Shown here: piece after piece, positions 49,368-60,200 of the stretch
How positions within the stretch are numbered: position 1 is the stretch's first letter
How the letters are laid out: the number at the start of each line of letters is the position of its first letter
Origin: Bacteroidia bacterium
GTDB taxonomy: Bacteria; Bacteroidota; Bacteroidia; Bacteroidales; Paludibacteraceae
NCBI GenBank assembly: GCA_009930305.1
Contig: RZYM01000002.1
Coordinates: 1-64,000 of the forward strand
DNA: 64,000 nucleotides
Direction: 5' to 3'
Notes under the pieces: generated by a model
Databases searched by the model: none
Seen by the model: only the letters and a program-made list of their open reading frames with translations
What the model was told of the DNA's origin: nothing
Translations under genes and position numbers: made by a program

Positions 49368-50141
49368 TCAAAAACGTATTGAATAGAAGATTCCTATAAT
49401 ATGATTATACTCAGTTTCAGGAGTTATAATAACCTTACCTTTTTTTGATTTTATATCTACATCATTTCCGAAGCTGTGATCAAACATATAAAAAAACTCT
49501 AATGTATTGAATGCATCTAATCGCCATTCCAAACCTAATCTGTACTGCATTTCATCAATCCATTGATTAGTATATTGGGTTTGATTTAAAGGGTTAAACA
49601 TTTCTACAGATATATATGGCTTTAATGGCTTAGAAAAGAATTCATATTCTAATTTTAAGCGAGTTCGCAAATACATTTTAGGATTCACAACCTCGTCTTC
49701 ATTATATAAAGAATCCGTTCTAAAAGTTGCTTGAAAACGTTCACGCAGACTAAGTGTAAAACGATTAAACGATATAGAACCAGTGGCATGAGCTACAGCT
49801 CTGTGCCTTAAATCCCAATATGGTACATAATCAGTCTTTTTCCTACCGTCTTGGTATAAAACTATGAACGAATATGCTCCTCCGAATTTGAAGTACGAGT
49901 TTACTCTATACGAGATATCAAAAGTAGAATATAGCCTGTCAAAAGTGCAAAAATTATTACGCATTCGGGCTTCTTCTTCCAAACTCAAACTCAATCCTTT
50001 TACAGGCTTGTATTCAAAGTTTGCACCTACACGCAATCTTGCCTCTGTAGAAGACTCTTCATCTGCATATTCTATGGTTTGCGCCATAATAGGCGTTAGG
50101 CACATCAGTAAAAAAATATATACTAAACTATTTCGCTTCAT
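49368..50141 (-). CDS. DUF2490 outer-membrane protein
   Basis: A 257-residue exported beta-barrel protein. Signal peptide (LVYIFLLMCLTPIMAQ), then alternating amphipathic strands (LSLSLEEEARMRNNF, FTLSLRERFQATFR) and a terminal Phe (GIFYSIRF). This is the DUF2490 layout. It overlaps the DUF4956 gene by 4 bases, so it is part of the polyphosphate-type operon; the role is unknown. Confidence 0.82.
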   Translation of the reverse strand: MKRNSLVYIFLLMCLTPIMAQTIEYADEESSTEARLRVGANFEYKPVKGLSLSLEEEARMRNNFCTFDRLYSTFDISYRVNSYFKFGGAYSFIVLYQDGRKKTDYVPYWDLRHRAVAHATGSISFNRFTLSLRERFQATFRTDSLYNEDEVVNPKMYLRTRLKLEYEFFSKPLKPYISVEMFNPLNQTQYTNQWIDEMQYRLGLEWRLDAFNTLEFFYMFDHSFGNDVDIKSKKGKVIITPETEYNHIIGIFYSIRF

Positions 50142-50866
50142 CCAACGAATTGATTCGTTTTTGTCAAAGTATCAATAGTGTTATTTTCGCCTTTACCTAG
50201 TTCGTAATATATTTTGATAAAAGCTACGTCACGCAAAAAATCAATATGACCTATTTCCAATTTCTCAATTTTAAAGCCAATACGTTTTTCGATATCAGCT
50301 ATTAATTCTGCACGTCTTTCGGGAACTATAAGTTCTATTCGTTCGTAAAGAATAAGTTTTGTTGATGTGTGTTTTAAGAAGCGTTGCTTTTCTACAAATG
50401 CAATAACAAATACAAATAGAAGATTTGCACAAACCAATTCGGCATAACTAACGGCCATTGCCAAACCATTAATTACAGCCATACCGGTAATTACAAATAA
50501 ATAGGTCATTTCACGAATAGGCACAGTTTCGGTTCTATAACGTATCATTCCAAAAATAGCAAATAAACCAAGTGTCAGACCGATTTGCATATTAACATTT
50601 TTCATTAACACAATGAGCAAAAACATAGTTGTGTTAAACAACAAGAATGTTGCATAATAGTCTCTACGACGGCTCTTTGAATAATAGAAAAAACGCACTA
50701 CAATCCAACACATTAGCAAGTTGAATGCAAAACGCATCAACAATTGAATTATGCTTACTCCATCAAACAATGGCACTCCTAAAAAATCTAATGCTGCAGT
50801 TGCATTTGCACCAGCTGTACCGAATTCCTCTGCAATGGTAGGATCAAATTCAGGGAAATCATTCAT
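50138..50866 (-). CDS. DUF4956 membrane protein
   Basis: A 242-residue protein with about four or five spans and a cytoplasmic C-terminal domain. The family core GLFAIFGMIRYRTETVPIREMTYLF is present. DUF4956 proteins are nearly always found beside VTC-type polymerase genes, as here (8-base overlap). They may couple the polymerase to the membrane. Confidence 0.9.
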   Translation of the reverse strand: MNDFPEFDPTIAEEFGTAGANATAALDFLGVPLFDGVSIIQLLMRFAFNLLMCWIVVRFFYYSKSRRRDYYATFLLFNTTMFLLIVLMKNVNMQIGLTLGLFAIFGMIRYRTETVPIREMTYLFVITGMAVINGLAMAVSYAELVCANLLFVFVIAFVEKQRFLKHTSTKLILYERIELIVPERRAELIADIEKRIGFKIEKLEIGHIDFLRDVAFIKIYYELGKGENNTIDTLTKTNQFVG

Positions 50867-51659
50867 AATTGTAATTGTATTTATTATTGATTAATTTATT
50901 TATAAAAATCACTTTCTTTTTAAATCTATTGTATTTTGCGTTAGGATTAGTCAATACAGTTCCTATGCAATATTTACTTATACTAAGTTGATGAATATGC
51001 ATATCAGACAAAATATCTTTCATGCGTGAATATACTAAACCATCTTGTTTTAATTCGATAATCATCACATCAGGCAATTCGGCTATAAGTTTTGTCTGTT
51101 CATTTTCAAAATGCAAATCAAAATCAATCGTCAATCGTTCTGTTCTTGCATTATTTACTAATGTTATCCTATTAAAGACAGTTCGCACCTGAGGTATCAG
51201 CGTATCGGTTTTATATATCACCTGATTACCTAAGAAATTAAGAGCTTCGTCATTATGTGTAAAATCATCGAAATCTTCAGCTGAGATTAAAATTCGTTTT
51301 TTCTTTGTACGTCCCTTATTATTTTTATGTTTAACTTCTAAAAAAGATAAACACGAATCAATATATGTACGCGTTCGTACTTTATCTCGTTGCAATATTT
51401 TATCATGATGCCTTAGATACATCTGTAAATCAGGAGTATCAAAATAAAGAGTATCGTATGATGCAACAGGCAAGCTATCAACTACCTGCACACAATAATC
51501 AGAGATTGCTCTTGATAGTAAATCAGGCAAAAGACTAAGAGGTGCTGAGAATTTAGTATCGACCCTATTCATTAATTTAACGGATTTCATCTCAGTTAAA
51601 TCAATGGTAACCATATCTTTCCACAAGGGTAAAGCCAATACTGATTCTTTAGTTATCAT
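50859..51659 (-). CDS. VTC-domain polyphosphate polymerase-like protein
   Basis: A 266-residue protein with the VTC tunnel-fold pattern: NRVDTKFSAPLSLL, YDTLYFDTPDLQMYLRHHD, KVRTRTY, LEVKHKNNKGRTKKKRI, and ELKQDG with YCIGT near the end. The clustered Arg/Lys and Glu residues are those that hold nucleotide and metal in the yeast Vtc4 fold. It probably makes polyphosphate or a related chain from ATP. It overlaps its neighbours on both sides (4 and 8 bases). Confidence 0.85.
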   Translation of the reverse strand: MITKESVLALPLWKDMVTIDLTEMKSVKLMNRVDTKFSAPLSLLPDLLSRAISDYCVQVVDSLPVASYDTLYFDTPDLQMYLRHHDKILQRDKVRTRTYIDSCLSFLEVKHKNNKGRTKKKRILISAEDFDDFTHNDEALNFLGNQVIYKTDTLIPQVRTVFNRITLVNNARTERLTIDFDLHFENEQTKLIAELPDVMIIELKQDGLVYSRMKDILSDMHIHQLSISKYCIGTVLTNPNAKYNRFKKKVIFINKLINNKYNYNYE

Positions 51660-52087
51660 TTGGATTCGTCTTCAAAAATATATTCGAAACTTTTCATTGA
51701 GTATAATTTGCCATTAGGCATATAATTGTACTGTTTTTTCTTAGTACCATCATTATTATACTCATATTTACGAATACGATATGGCTTATTTCGAGCATCA
51801 TACACAACTTCTTTAGCTACTTTCCCATTTATTGATTCTTCATAAAAGAACACAACACGTTCGCGCATACCATAATTGGCATACTCAATTTCTTCTATCT
51901 TTCTACCTTGATCATCGTATGTAGTAACGTGATCTAGCCAACCGTTTTTGCCTTTTGAATCTTTATTCCACTCTTTTACAATTAAGTTTTTGTGACGTTC
52001 TCTTTTTGCTATTGTTTCAGGAGAGAGTTGTGCGAAAGATGCAATCGAAATTGCTGTCAGAAGAACTGACATGAACACTTTATTCAT
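51656..52087 (-). CDS. Exported MORN/YD-like repeat protein
   Basis: A 143-residue exported protein (signal SVLLTAISIASFAQ) with short repeated strand pairs (HVTTYDDQGRKIEEIEYANYG, EVVYDARNKPYRIRKYEYNNDG, QYNYMPNGKLYSMKSFEY). It is the first gene of the VTC operon and overlaps the VTC gene by 4 bases. Function unknown. Confidence 0.7.
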   Translation of the reverse strand: MNKVFMSVLLTAISIASFAQLSPETIAKRERHKNLIVKEWNKDSKGKNGWLDHVTTYDDQGRKIEEIEYANYGMRERVVFFYEESINGKVAKEVVYDARNKPYRIRKYEYNNDGTKKKQYNYMPNGKLYSMKSFEYIFEDESK

Positions 52088-52178
52088 ATATTTAATCTAA
52101 GGTTATGTTTATAATTATTATCCGGTAAAGATAATTATTTTTTTATTCAAAAAAACTATATAATGAAATATATAAGTA

Positions 52179-52213
52179 AAGCGTTTCAAAATCACATAGA
52201 TATCGAAACGCTT
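52179..52213 (-). terminator. Possible terminator of the GH64-like gene
   Basis: AAGCGTTTC and GAAACGCTT pair over a 17-base loop downstream of the gene that ends at 52247. The T run on the minus strand is weak. Confidence 0.45.
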
Positions 52214-52246
52214 CCTTAATAAAAACACTTTATATTAACTATTCTA

Positions 52247-54367
52247 TTATTTCTTAATTAAATGCAAACTTGTACCATCAGTAAAACGTAAGTAATATGT
52301 TCCCTTTGATAAGCCTGACAAATCAGCTTCTTGTCCGGCTGATTGCAAACATACACGTCCTAAAGAATCATATATTAAGAAAGAAGAATCATTACCAATA
52401 ATATTAATTATGCCATTAGTAGGATTCGGATAGATTATAACACTTGATGCTTCTTGTGTAGATACTTCTGTCGACAATTTCATTGTATATGAAATATCAT
52501 CTGAAACCGCATCACCTCCTGCGAACATCCATTTCCCTGCGAATGTAGTTGTTTCCCCTAGAGGATATGTAAATGTCTTGGTAATTACCGCACCCGCCGT
52601 ACCGACATACTCTGTAAATCCATCAGTCTTATCAAAAAGCACAGGTACTAAACCAGTAAATGAATTTGCATTTGTTACGGTAAATGTAACCGTCAATGAG
52701 GTTCCTGATTGTAAGAAGCTATAACTATATTCCAAATCTCCGGTTTTACCTGTACCGCTTTCCGGTTCTTCATCTCCACCGGTAGTTATTGTTATACCAT
52801 TTACTATTTGTTCATCTAATGCACTATTCCAGTCTCCGTCTACAGGGCGGATATCACATTTAAATACATAATCTGCTCCTGGTGTAGGTGCTGAGGCTAA
52901 ATTAATTGTAACAGGAACGACTCCTGAACCAGCTTCAACTCTTGCATTTGCTTCACCTCCAGGGTATACAGTCCATGTGCCTGTGTTATCAAACAGACAA
53001 ACCCATATATCCCTAGCCTCAGTTGCAACATATTTAACGTTTACCGTGTAGCTTGATTCACTTTTGATTGGGTTTGATAAATTATCGAATTTTACGTCGT
53101 CTGTTGGATCTACATTCCCGCCCGGATCATCGGCGAATCCACCTATTGTTACCTTAACCTTAGATGGTTTATTCATATATAATGTTGCAGATTGATCAAA
53201 TGTATCATCATAAGCAAAGGCATAACACTTTCTATCTGTGCTTACATCCGATTGATGAAAGAACCATACATACTTATTATATGTATTTGCTTCAAAATAG
53301 TTATTAAAATCGCCCCAATCTTGAGTTGCTCCGTCTGCAGCATTTGGATTAACAATTCCACGACTAATTGCACCGCTTAGCTGCGCTTGTAATGCTTTAC
53401 TCTGTTCATCACCTTCTGCCAAACAACCTTTACCTTCAATTACTTCTTGAGTATTTGGCTTACGCGATATGGTTGCTGTAACGCCATTAAATGCTCCAAG
53501 CTCGCCTACCATAGTCAAAACTCCATTATTAATGCGTCCGCGCCAAATTCCTCTTTCGCCTTGATCACACACTAACTGTTTGCTTGAAAAGGCTGACCAT
53601 ATTTGATCTATATAATTTTGAAAATAACTGGCAGATACACCTCCTTCTTTAAATGAAGCCAATTTTGAAGGTTGTTCTATTATGCCACCTAAGTTGTCGG
53701 AAGTAATAATTTCACGATAACATTCAGCAAAATCAGGATCTGAACCTAATTGGGTATTCCATTTGTTAATCATACCTGAATAATTCAGTAAATCACCATT
53801 TTTTACATATGCTTCATTACCATAAACGTCAAGACCCCATATCTCAGCACCCATAGAATACATATATGCATCTACACGAGTTGTATTAATCCAAAAACCA
53901 TTGTCAGCTTTTGAAAATTCAATATTTTCAAAACGTATTCCGGTATTTGGATCTGTCGAATTATTCAAATCAACTCCCGCATAACCACCTGTTTCATGAA
54001 AGTGTATATATAAAGGCTGATTAAACGAGATAAACATACGACACGCATAAACTTGTGGCATGTACGCAATTTTAGATTGTATATCACTGAGTTTTGTGAA
54101 TATGTCAGCATATCCCCAATCGCCTGTAGTTTTATGAATAGTATTATAACTGGCATTCATCGGCTTTATTGCCGGATTCCCTGAAGAATTCTCAGAAAAA
54201 TCGATCCAAATATCGGTACCATTTTGCTTACCGACCATAGCGATATAAATTTGTTCGTCTGAAAAAACAGAATTATTTAAAAATTCAAAGGGGAAAGTTT
54301 CTTCTGCTCTAGCAAAAACAGAAAGCAGGCATAAGCATGCCGTAAAAAACAAACGACTTGATTTCAT
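52247..54367 (-). CDS. GH64-like beta-1,3-glucanase with T9SS tail
   Basis: A 706-residue secreted protein from the start at 54367 (signal SSRLFFTACLCLLSVFARA). The first ~400 residues match the thaumatin-like GH64 plan: IYIAMVGKQNGTDIWIDFS, RMFISFNQPLYIHFHETGGY, NFEFS-type strand, and the closing KCYAFAYDDTFDQSATLYM. Two Ig/Fn-like modules follow. The C-terminus (IIYPNPTNGIINI, then IYDSLGRVCL and GTYYLRF) is a T9SS type A sorting domain. GH64 enzymes cut beta-1,3-glucan to laminari-oligosaccharides. The GH30 gene nearby would complement it. Confidence 0.8.
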   Translation of the reverse strand: MKSSRLFFTACLCLLSVFARAEETFPFEFLNNSVFSDEQIYIAMVGKQNGTDIWIDFSENSSGNPAIKPMNASYNTIHKTTGDWGYADIFTKLSDIQSKIAYMPQVYACRMFISFNQPLYIHFHETGGYAGVDLNNSTDPNTGIRFENIEFSKADNGFWINTTRVDAYMYSMGAEIWGLDVYGNEAYVKNGDLLNYSGMINKWNTQLGSDPDFAECYREIITSDNLGGIIEQPSKLASFKEGGVSASYFQNYIDQIWSAFSSKQLVCDQGERGIWRGRINNGVLTMVGELGAFNGVTATISRKPNTQEVIEGKGCLAEGDEQSKALQAQLSGAISRGIVNPNAADGATQDWGDFNNYFEANTYNKYVWFFHQSDVSTDRKCYAFAYDDTFDQSATLYMNKPSKVKVTIGGFADDPGGNVDPTDDVKFDNLSNPIKSESSYTVNVKYVATEARDIWVCLFDNTGTWTVYPGGEANARVEAGSGVVPVTINLASAPTPGADYVFKCDIRPVDGDWNSALDEQIVNGITITTGGDEEPESGTGKTGDLEYSYSFLQSGTSLTVTFTVTNANSFTGLVPVLFDKTDGFTEYVGTAGAVITKTFTYPLGETTTFAGKWMFAGGDAVSDDISYTMKLSTEVSTQEASSVIIYPNPTNGIINIIGNDSSFLIYDSLGRVCLQSAGQEADLSGLSKGTYYLRFTDGTSLHLIKK

Positions 54368-54507
54368 GTTGTATTTAATATTAAGATTCGGTTGCAAGTT
54401 ATAAATTTATAACATAACGCAAACGTTTTCTACTACATCTAAAATACTACAATGAAAAAATGTAGATTATTATTAAAAAAACAAACAATACATCAATAAT
54501 ACATCAA

Positions 54508-54945
54508 TTAGGCATTAAAACCTTGGATTACATACTTTGCATACTCTTTAGCTCCAAATAAAGATAGGTCTCTGTAGTTACCGCATTGTATTTCGTTTGC
54601 AGCCGGTACTTCTGTAGCCAACAATACTTTATGCAATGCTGAAATTAGAGCTTTTTGTACTTCTTCTATATCGTGCTCACCCCATACAATAAAATAAAAG
54701 CCTGTACGACAGCCCATTGGAGATAAATCTATTACGCCTTGTATTTCTTCTCTCATATAACCGGCTAAGAGATGCTCTAAGGCATGAATAGCAGCAGTAG
54801 GGATAGATTCTTTATTAGGTTGCATAAATCGCAAATCAAATTTTGTTACTATATCGCCATTTTCACCTATTTGGACACCGCATTTACGTACAAAAGGAGC
54901 TTTAACCTTTGTATGATCCATAGTAAAACTTTCTACTGTTACCAT
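54508..54945 (-). CDS. luxS: S-ribosylhomocysteine lyase
   Basis: A 145-residue zinc enzyme that splits S-ribosylhomocysteine into homocysteine and DPD, the precursor of autoinducer 2. Zinc ligands are in HALEHLLAGYMR (HxxEH) and the Cys of SPMGCRTGFYF. DHTKVKAPFVRKCG is the usual N-terminal segment. Slightly shorter than the common 150-170 residues but complete. A single gene. Confidence 0.95.
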   Translation of the reverse strand: MVTVESFTMDHTKVKAPFVRKCGVQIGENGDIVTKFDLRFMQPNKESIPTAAIHALEHLLAGYMREEIQGVIDLSPMGCRTGFYFIVWGEHDIEEVQKALISALHKVLLATEVPAANEIQCGNYRDLSLFGAKEYAKYVIQGFNA

Positions 54946-55423
54946 ATACTTAAATTTAATTATGCAAAATTACCGAAAAGAATCGAAACACATACATGAT
55001 ATATAATATTCGTGTTTAACGAAAAGAATCCGGCATCACTGCCGAACTCTTTACTGAATCGAACAAACATTCGATTCTACCCATTAATACAACACAGATC
55101 ACTTAGTTCTCAAAACTTTTTCTACTACAACATTTCCTGTGTTTTGCAAATTTGGAAATATTGGAAAATGATACAACAGCAGAATTTATAAGTTCAGGAT
55201 CTTCATTATCAATATTTCTTTTTAATGTATATGAAACTTCATCTACTTTTATAGTAGGAAGATATGCCAACTTTTGTTCTAACCATAATTTTCTGTTTTG
55301 ATTTCATGCTGGTGTTAGAAAAACTGCAGCTCCTATAAAAGTTTTATTAGGATCCGTTGACTTTATGTAAAATTATATTCGATTGAGATTATTAAATCAT
55401 TCAACACAAAAATATAAATATAT
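54946..55423. other. 478-bp gap holding a decayed gene remnant
   Basis: No intact frame. The part 55099-55375 reads on the minus strand as a broken coding sequence, described separately. The rest (54946-55098) shows only AT-rich sequence with the luxS upstream region. Confidence 0.6.
55099..55375 (-). pseudogene. Remnant of a coding sequence (one stop, one frameshift)
   Basis: The minus strand gives STDPNKTFIGAAVFLTPA, a stop, then NQNRKLWLEQKLAYLPTI and KVDEVSYTLKRNIDNEDPEL, INSAVVSFSNISKFA. A shift of frame then restores NTGNVVVEKVLRTK and a stop at 55099. The residue mix is protein-like, unlike the other frames, so it is probably the 3' end of a lost gene. Family not recognised. Confidence 0.45.
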
Positions 55424-57001
55424 TTATTTTGCAGGATAAATTCTTGTTTGCACGGCATTTGCAGACACAGAAACTGCATAATACTTGTCATCTATTTTAA
55501 GCTTGAATGACAATGGTTCTTCACGAGTATTCAATATATTTACAACTATATGCCCATCAGGTTTTTGCACTGCATTAACAAATACTGTTTCAGCAAGTTC
55601 TTCTGCTTGTTTAACATAAATAACAGTATCACCGGGACGAATATTTCTACTTAGTTGTTTTAACACCTTATATACCGGTGTATAATATATTTCTTTATTT
55701 TGAGTATCAATCATAATTGGTGCACCGCAATGATTGCCAACGTGATTACGACCTCCATTAGGTTCAAGCACTACATTCCAATCTATAAAACCTGTCATCC
55801 AATTATTCATACCTTCTATAATAAAACGAGCATAACGATGAACAGGTACATATTTAGGATGCAATTCCGGCCAGAAAGGTGTACTGTATGCCCAGTCTGT
55901 TGCTTCTTTATTCCACCAGAATTTATCGTTTTTATACCAGTTTTTTTCAACAAAACCTTCTTTATCAATAACTGCATCCCAAGGTTCTACTCCTAAATTA
56001 TCTATACAACCTTCTGTGTGAATAATTGCTTTGTCGGGATATAAATTATGAATTGAGTCCATTACTTCAGGGAACGGAGTAAATGAGCTACCATACCAAT
56101 GTACTGCCATTCCGTAAGTATATTTACGCGATAATGAATCACCATATATTGCAGCTGTCCATGGTCCTATCTCAAAAGTATTTTGATCAAATCCTAGTAT
56201 TTTAACATCACCATAGCCAGCTTTATATAGAGTAGGTCCTAAATATTGACCGATAAACTCAGATTCTTCTTGAGGAGTAAAATGCATACTCTCCCAACTT
56301 CCATCATTTCCTTGTGGTTCGTTTACAGGTGACAAAGCCCAACAATTTATACCTTCCGATTTATAGAACTCTAAATATCTCAGTAAATAATTAGCATATG
56401 TTTGATAGTACTTTTTTAACAAACGCCCACCTGTTTTCTTCTCTTTACTATAATAATCATTAATATCTTTCATCCAAGCAGGTGCAGTCCATGTAGTAGC
56501 AACTACTCTGTATGTTTTATCATCTTGCTTTGCTTTAATTTCGGCGACATCTTTCATTAAAGAATATAAATCGTAAGTGCTATCGACTATTTCAGGATAT
56601 TTATCAGTACTAAAACCTTCCTTATCATGAGCCATCGAAAATGAAGCTAGAGCTGTATCTCCTTTTTGTTCTGCTAAAGAATAATGTCCTTCAACCGAAA
56701 AATCACAAGCACCTATATGTGTTCTTGTAATTGGGAAATTCGCACCATTTTCTCCAAATAGCTCTTCTAACAAAGACTGACGCTCGTTAACCGGCAAGCA
56801 AGCCAACACATAAGCTGACGATTCGGTCAAAGACGATCCTATGCCGTCAACTACTTGACGCTTGTTTTGAGTATCGACTACAAACAAAGGATCTTCCGGT
56901 TCATTCTCCGATTTTTCTTGTACTTGATTATTCTTACAACTTGTAATAGCAAGACATACAGTAAAAACTAAACACAGACTTTTAATTTGATCTCTTTTCA
57001 T
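55424..57001 (-). CDS. GH30 glycoside hydrolase lipoprotein
   Basis: A 525-residue lipoprotein (signal ending LAITSC). The (beta/alpha)8 barrel has the family's GIGSSLTESSAYVL start, RTHIGACDFSVEGHYSL, the acid/base Glu in SPVNEPQ and the nucleophile Glu in IIHTEGCID. A C-terminal beta-sandwich (PGDTVIYVKQ, VNILNTREEPL) completes the fold. The closest activities are beta-1,6-glucanase and glucosylceramidase-type beta-glucosidase (GH30). With the GH64-like enzyme it suggests attack on fungal-type beta-glucan. Confidence 0.93.
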   Translation of the reverse strand: MKRDQIKSLCLVFTVCLAITSCKNNQVQEKSENEPEDPLFVVDTQNKRQVVDGIGSSLTESSAYVLACLPVNERQSLLEELFGENGANFPITRTHIGACDFSVEGHYSLAEQKGDTALASFSMAHDKEGFSTDKYPEIVDSTYDLYSLMKDVAEIKAKQDDKTYRVVATTWTAPAWMKDINDYYSKEKKTGGRLLKKYYQTYANYLLRYLEFYKSEGINCWALSPVNEPQGNDGSWESMHFTPQEESEFIGQYLGPTLYKAGYGDVKILGFDQNTFEIGPWTAAIYGDSLSRKYTYGMAVHWYGSSFTPFPEVMDSIHNLYPDKAIIHTEGCIDNLGVEPWDAVIDKEGFVEKNWYKNDKFWWNKEATDWAYSTPFWPELHPKYVPVHRYARFIIEGMNNWMTGFIDWNVVLEPNGGRNHVGNHCGAPIMIDTQNKEIYYTPVYKVLKQLSRNIRPGDTVIYVKQAEELAETVFVNAVQKPDGHIVVNILNTREEPLSFKLKIDDKYYAVSVSANAVQTRIYPAK

Positions 57002-57142
57002 AATTAATACTCATTAATAAAATAATATTTTAGTACAACATTGCAAATTTATCTTATTTCTACGGTTATAAAAAATAGTTCACTTTCACAAAAACTTTCT
57101 AACATATTGATTTTATTTTCTCAATAATACTACAAATTACAA

Positions 57143-57188
57143 AGCGAGCTGCCGGAATCCACTTATTAAAAGATTCCAACAGCTCGCT
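57143..57188 (-). terminator. Strong hairpin after the giant repeat-protein gene
   Basis: AGCGAGCTG pairs with CAGCTCGCT and, inside that, GGAATC pairs with GATTCC. It lies 27 bases downstream of the minus-strand stop at 57215. The T run is short, so it may act as an mRNA-stabilising 3' hairpin as well. Confidence 0.65.
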
Positions 57189-57214
57189 AAGCTATTGTTT
57201 TAAAGAATATTACA

Positions 57215-60200
57215 TCATTCTTTATATAATTCTATTGTACCTTTTTTAATTTCACCGTTTGGCAATGTTACTTGATAGTAATACACACCTGGCATACACA
57301 TTTGTCCTGCACTTGTTCCATCCCAACCATTAGAGCTTTCGAATATTTTATTTCCATAACGGCTAAATACAATAATTGGGAAATCAGGATTCATATCCGT
57401 AACAAAAGTACGATTCAAATCACTACTTGTGTTATAAGGCATAAAGGCTGTCGGCCAAAGCACTTTAACTATCGCGTCTTTGCTTACTGTATTACAATCA
57501 CCTTCCATTGTTATTGTATATGTTACATCAACATAAGGTTTTTCTTTTGATTGCAATTCGTCTGACGGAACATATATTTCACCATTGCGTTGCCATATAA
57601 TCTTATCATAATCACCGGATATAATATTGACATTTACAATAGCTTCGTTTCCTAATACGACCTCTTCATTTGATAATTGTAAATCAAAATCAAGCATTTC
57701 CCTAACATCTGTAATAATAGGAGCACCTGCTCTTCCTACACATCCGTTTTCTTTATCTGTTACCTCTACCCAATAATTTGAGCCTGCTTCTAAAACATCA
57801 CGTGTCTCTAAAATTGAATTATCATCCCACAAATAATCAACATCCTTTTGCGTTTCAGCAGTCAATACAACTTTTTGATTTTGACATGTAATTTCTGTTT
57901 CAGGTGAAGTGATATCAACTTGCGGGATTTCTATATTCTTCGTAATTTCTTCACTACTTGCCGAATTCTGACAACCATTAGTTAGATCTGTCACGGTAAC
58001 AGTATAAATGCCTACATCATTTACATTTAATGTTGATTCAGTAGAACCATCACTCCACATATATGTTACATTATCTGCTTCTGCAGTCAGCACAATTGAA
58101 GTCGTTTTACATGTTAGAACCGTTTCTTGTGAGCTTATCTGAACATTAGGTTTATTAATACTTTCTGTAACTACAACAGACGCATTGTTAGTACATCCGG
58201 TTGTAATATCTGTTATTGTAACCGAATATTCTTGAGCCACACTTACTTCAATAGTATTTGAGGTTGATGAATTACTCCACAAATACGTAACATTATCAGC
58301 TTGAGCTTCAAGTGTTACTGTTGTTTCAGTACATGTCAAAATAGGATTTTCAGGCACTATTGTTAAGCTAGGATAAGTTTTTTCGTCGTTTATAGATACT
58401 TCTTCTGACTGAATAGAGCAGCCGTTAGTAGCATCAGTTATAGTAACGTAATAATTACCACTAATACTTACCGTAAGTGTAGACTCTGTTGTTCCATTAC
58501 TCCATAAATATTGAGGAGTTACAGCATCTGTACTTGATGTCAAAACCAATGTGGGGTCAGCACATGTTAACGAGCCTGATTTTGGATTTATATCTACAGT
58601 CGGTTGTTTTTTATTTTCTGTTATTTCAATATCATTACTTGTTGTATTACATTCATTATCTGTATTTGTTATTACAACTGAATATATTCCTGCAGAATTA
58701 ACATCTATATTTGCAGATGTAGCTCCATTGCTCCACAAATAATCTACGTTTGATGCATCTGTAGATGATGTCAAACTTATTGAATTATTCAAACAATTTA
58801 ATTCGGTAGATGTTGAACTTATTGATGCACTTGGAGCTGCCTTATCCTCAGTAATTTCAACCGGACTACTTGTAGAAGAACAACCATTATCAGTATTTGT
58901 TATTGTTACATAATAGCTGCCGCTTGCAGTAACATCAATACTTTGTTCTGTGCTGCTATTACTCCATAGATAACTTACATTTGTTGCATCAGTTTGAGCC
59001 TCTAGCTCAATACTTGATACTGCGCAAGTCAATTTAGTAGAAACAGCATTTATAATAGCTTGTGGCTTATCACCACTTTCTGTAATATTAGTTGTTGAAC
59101 TTTCTGCAGAGCATCCGTTAGATTCATCTGTAATGGTTACAGTATAATCACCAGCAGCGCTAACCTCAATAGAAGAAGTTGTAGCTCCGGTGCTCCATAA
59201 ATAAGTAGGATTAGCAGCATCTGTATTTGCAGTTAAGGTTACTTCATTTAAAGAGCAAGTAAGTTCTGTCTGAGGTGCAGTGATTGATGCACTAGGTATT
59301 TGCTTATTTTGTGTTATTTCAATTTCATTACTTGTTGTAGCACATTCATTATCTGTATTTGTTATTACAACTGAATATGTTCCTGCGGAAGTAACATCTA
59401 TATCTGCAGATATAGCTCCATTGCTCCACAAATAATCTACATTTGATACATCTGTTGATGATGTCAAACTTATTGAACTAATCAAACAATTTAATTCGGT
59501 AGAGGTTGAACTTATTGATGCACTTGGAGCTGCCTTATCCTCAGTAATTTCAACCGGACTACTTGTTGAAGAACAACCATTATCAGTATTTGTTATTGTT
59601 ACAGAATAATTACCCACTGCAGTAACATCAATACTTTGTGTTGTGCTGCTGTTACTCCATAGATAGCTTACATTTGTTGCATCAGTTTGAGCCTCTAGCT
59701 CAATACTTGATACTGCGCAAGTCAATTTAGTAGAAACAGCATTTATAATAGCTTGTGGCTTATCTTCACTTTCTGTAATAGTCGCTGTTGAACTCTCTGC
59801 AGAGCATCCGTTTGATCCATCTGTAATAGTTACAGTATAATCACCTGCAGCGTTTACTTCAATAGAAGAAGTTGTAGCTCCGTTGCTCCATAAATAAGTA
59901 GGATTAGAAGCATCAGTATTTGCAGTTAATGTTACTTTGTCTAAAGAGCAATTAAGTTCTGTCTGAGGTGCAGTAATTGATGCACTTGGTATTTGCTTAT
60001 TTTGTGTTATTGTATATATTGTACTTTCTGTAGAGCATCCACTATTTGCATCTGTAATAGTTACAGTATAATCTCCGGCAGTGCTTACATCTATAAAAGA
60101 AGCTGTGGCTCCATTACTCCATAAATAAGTAGGAGTAGCAGCATCAGTATTTGCAGTTAATGTTACCTCATTTAAAGAGCAAGTAAGTTCTGTCTGAGGT

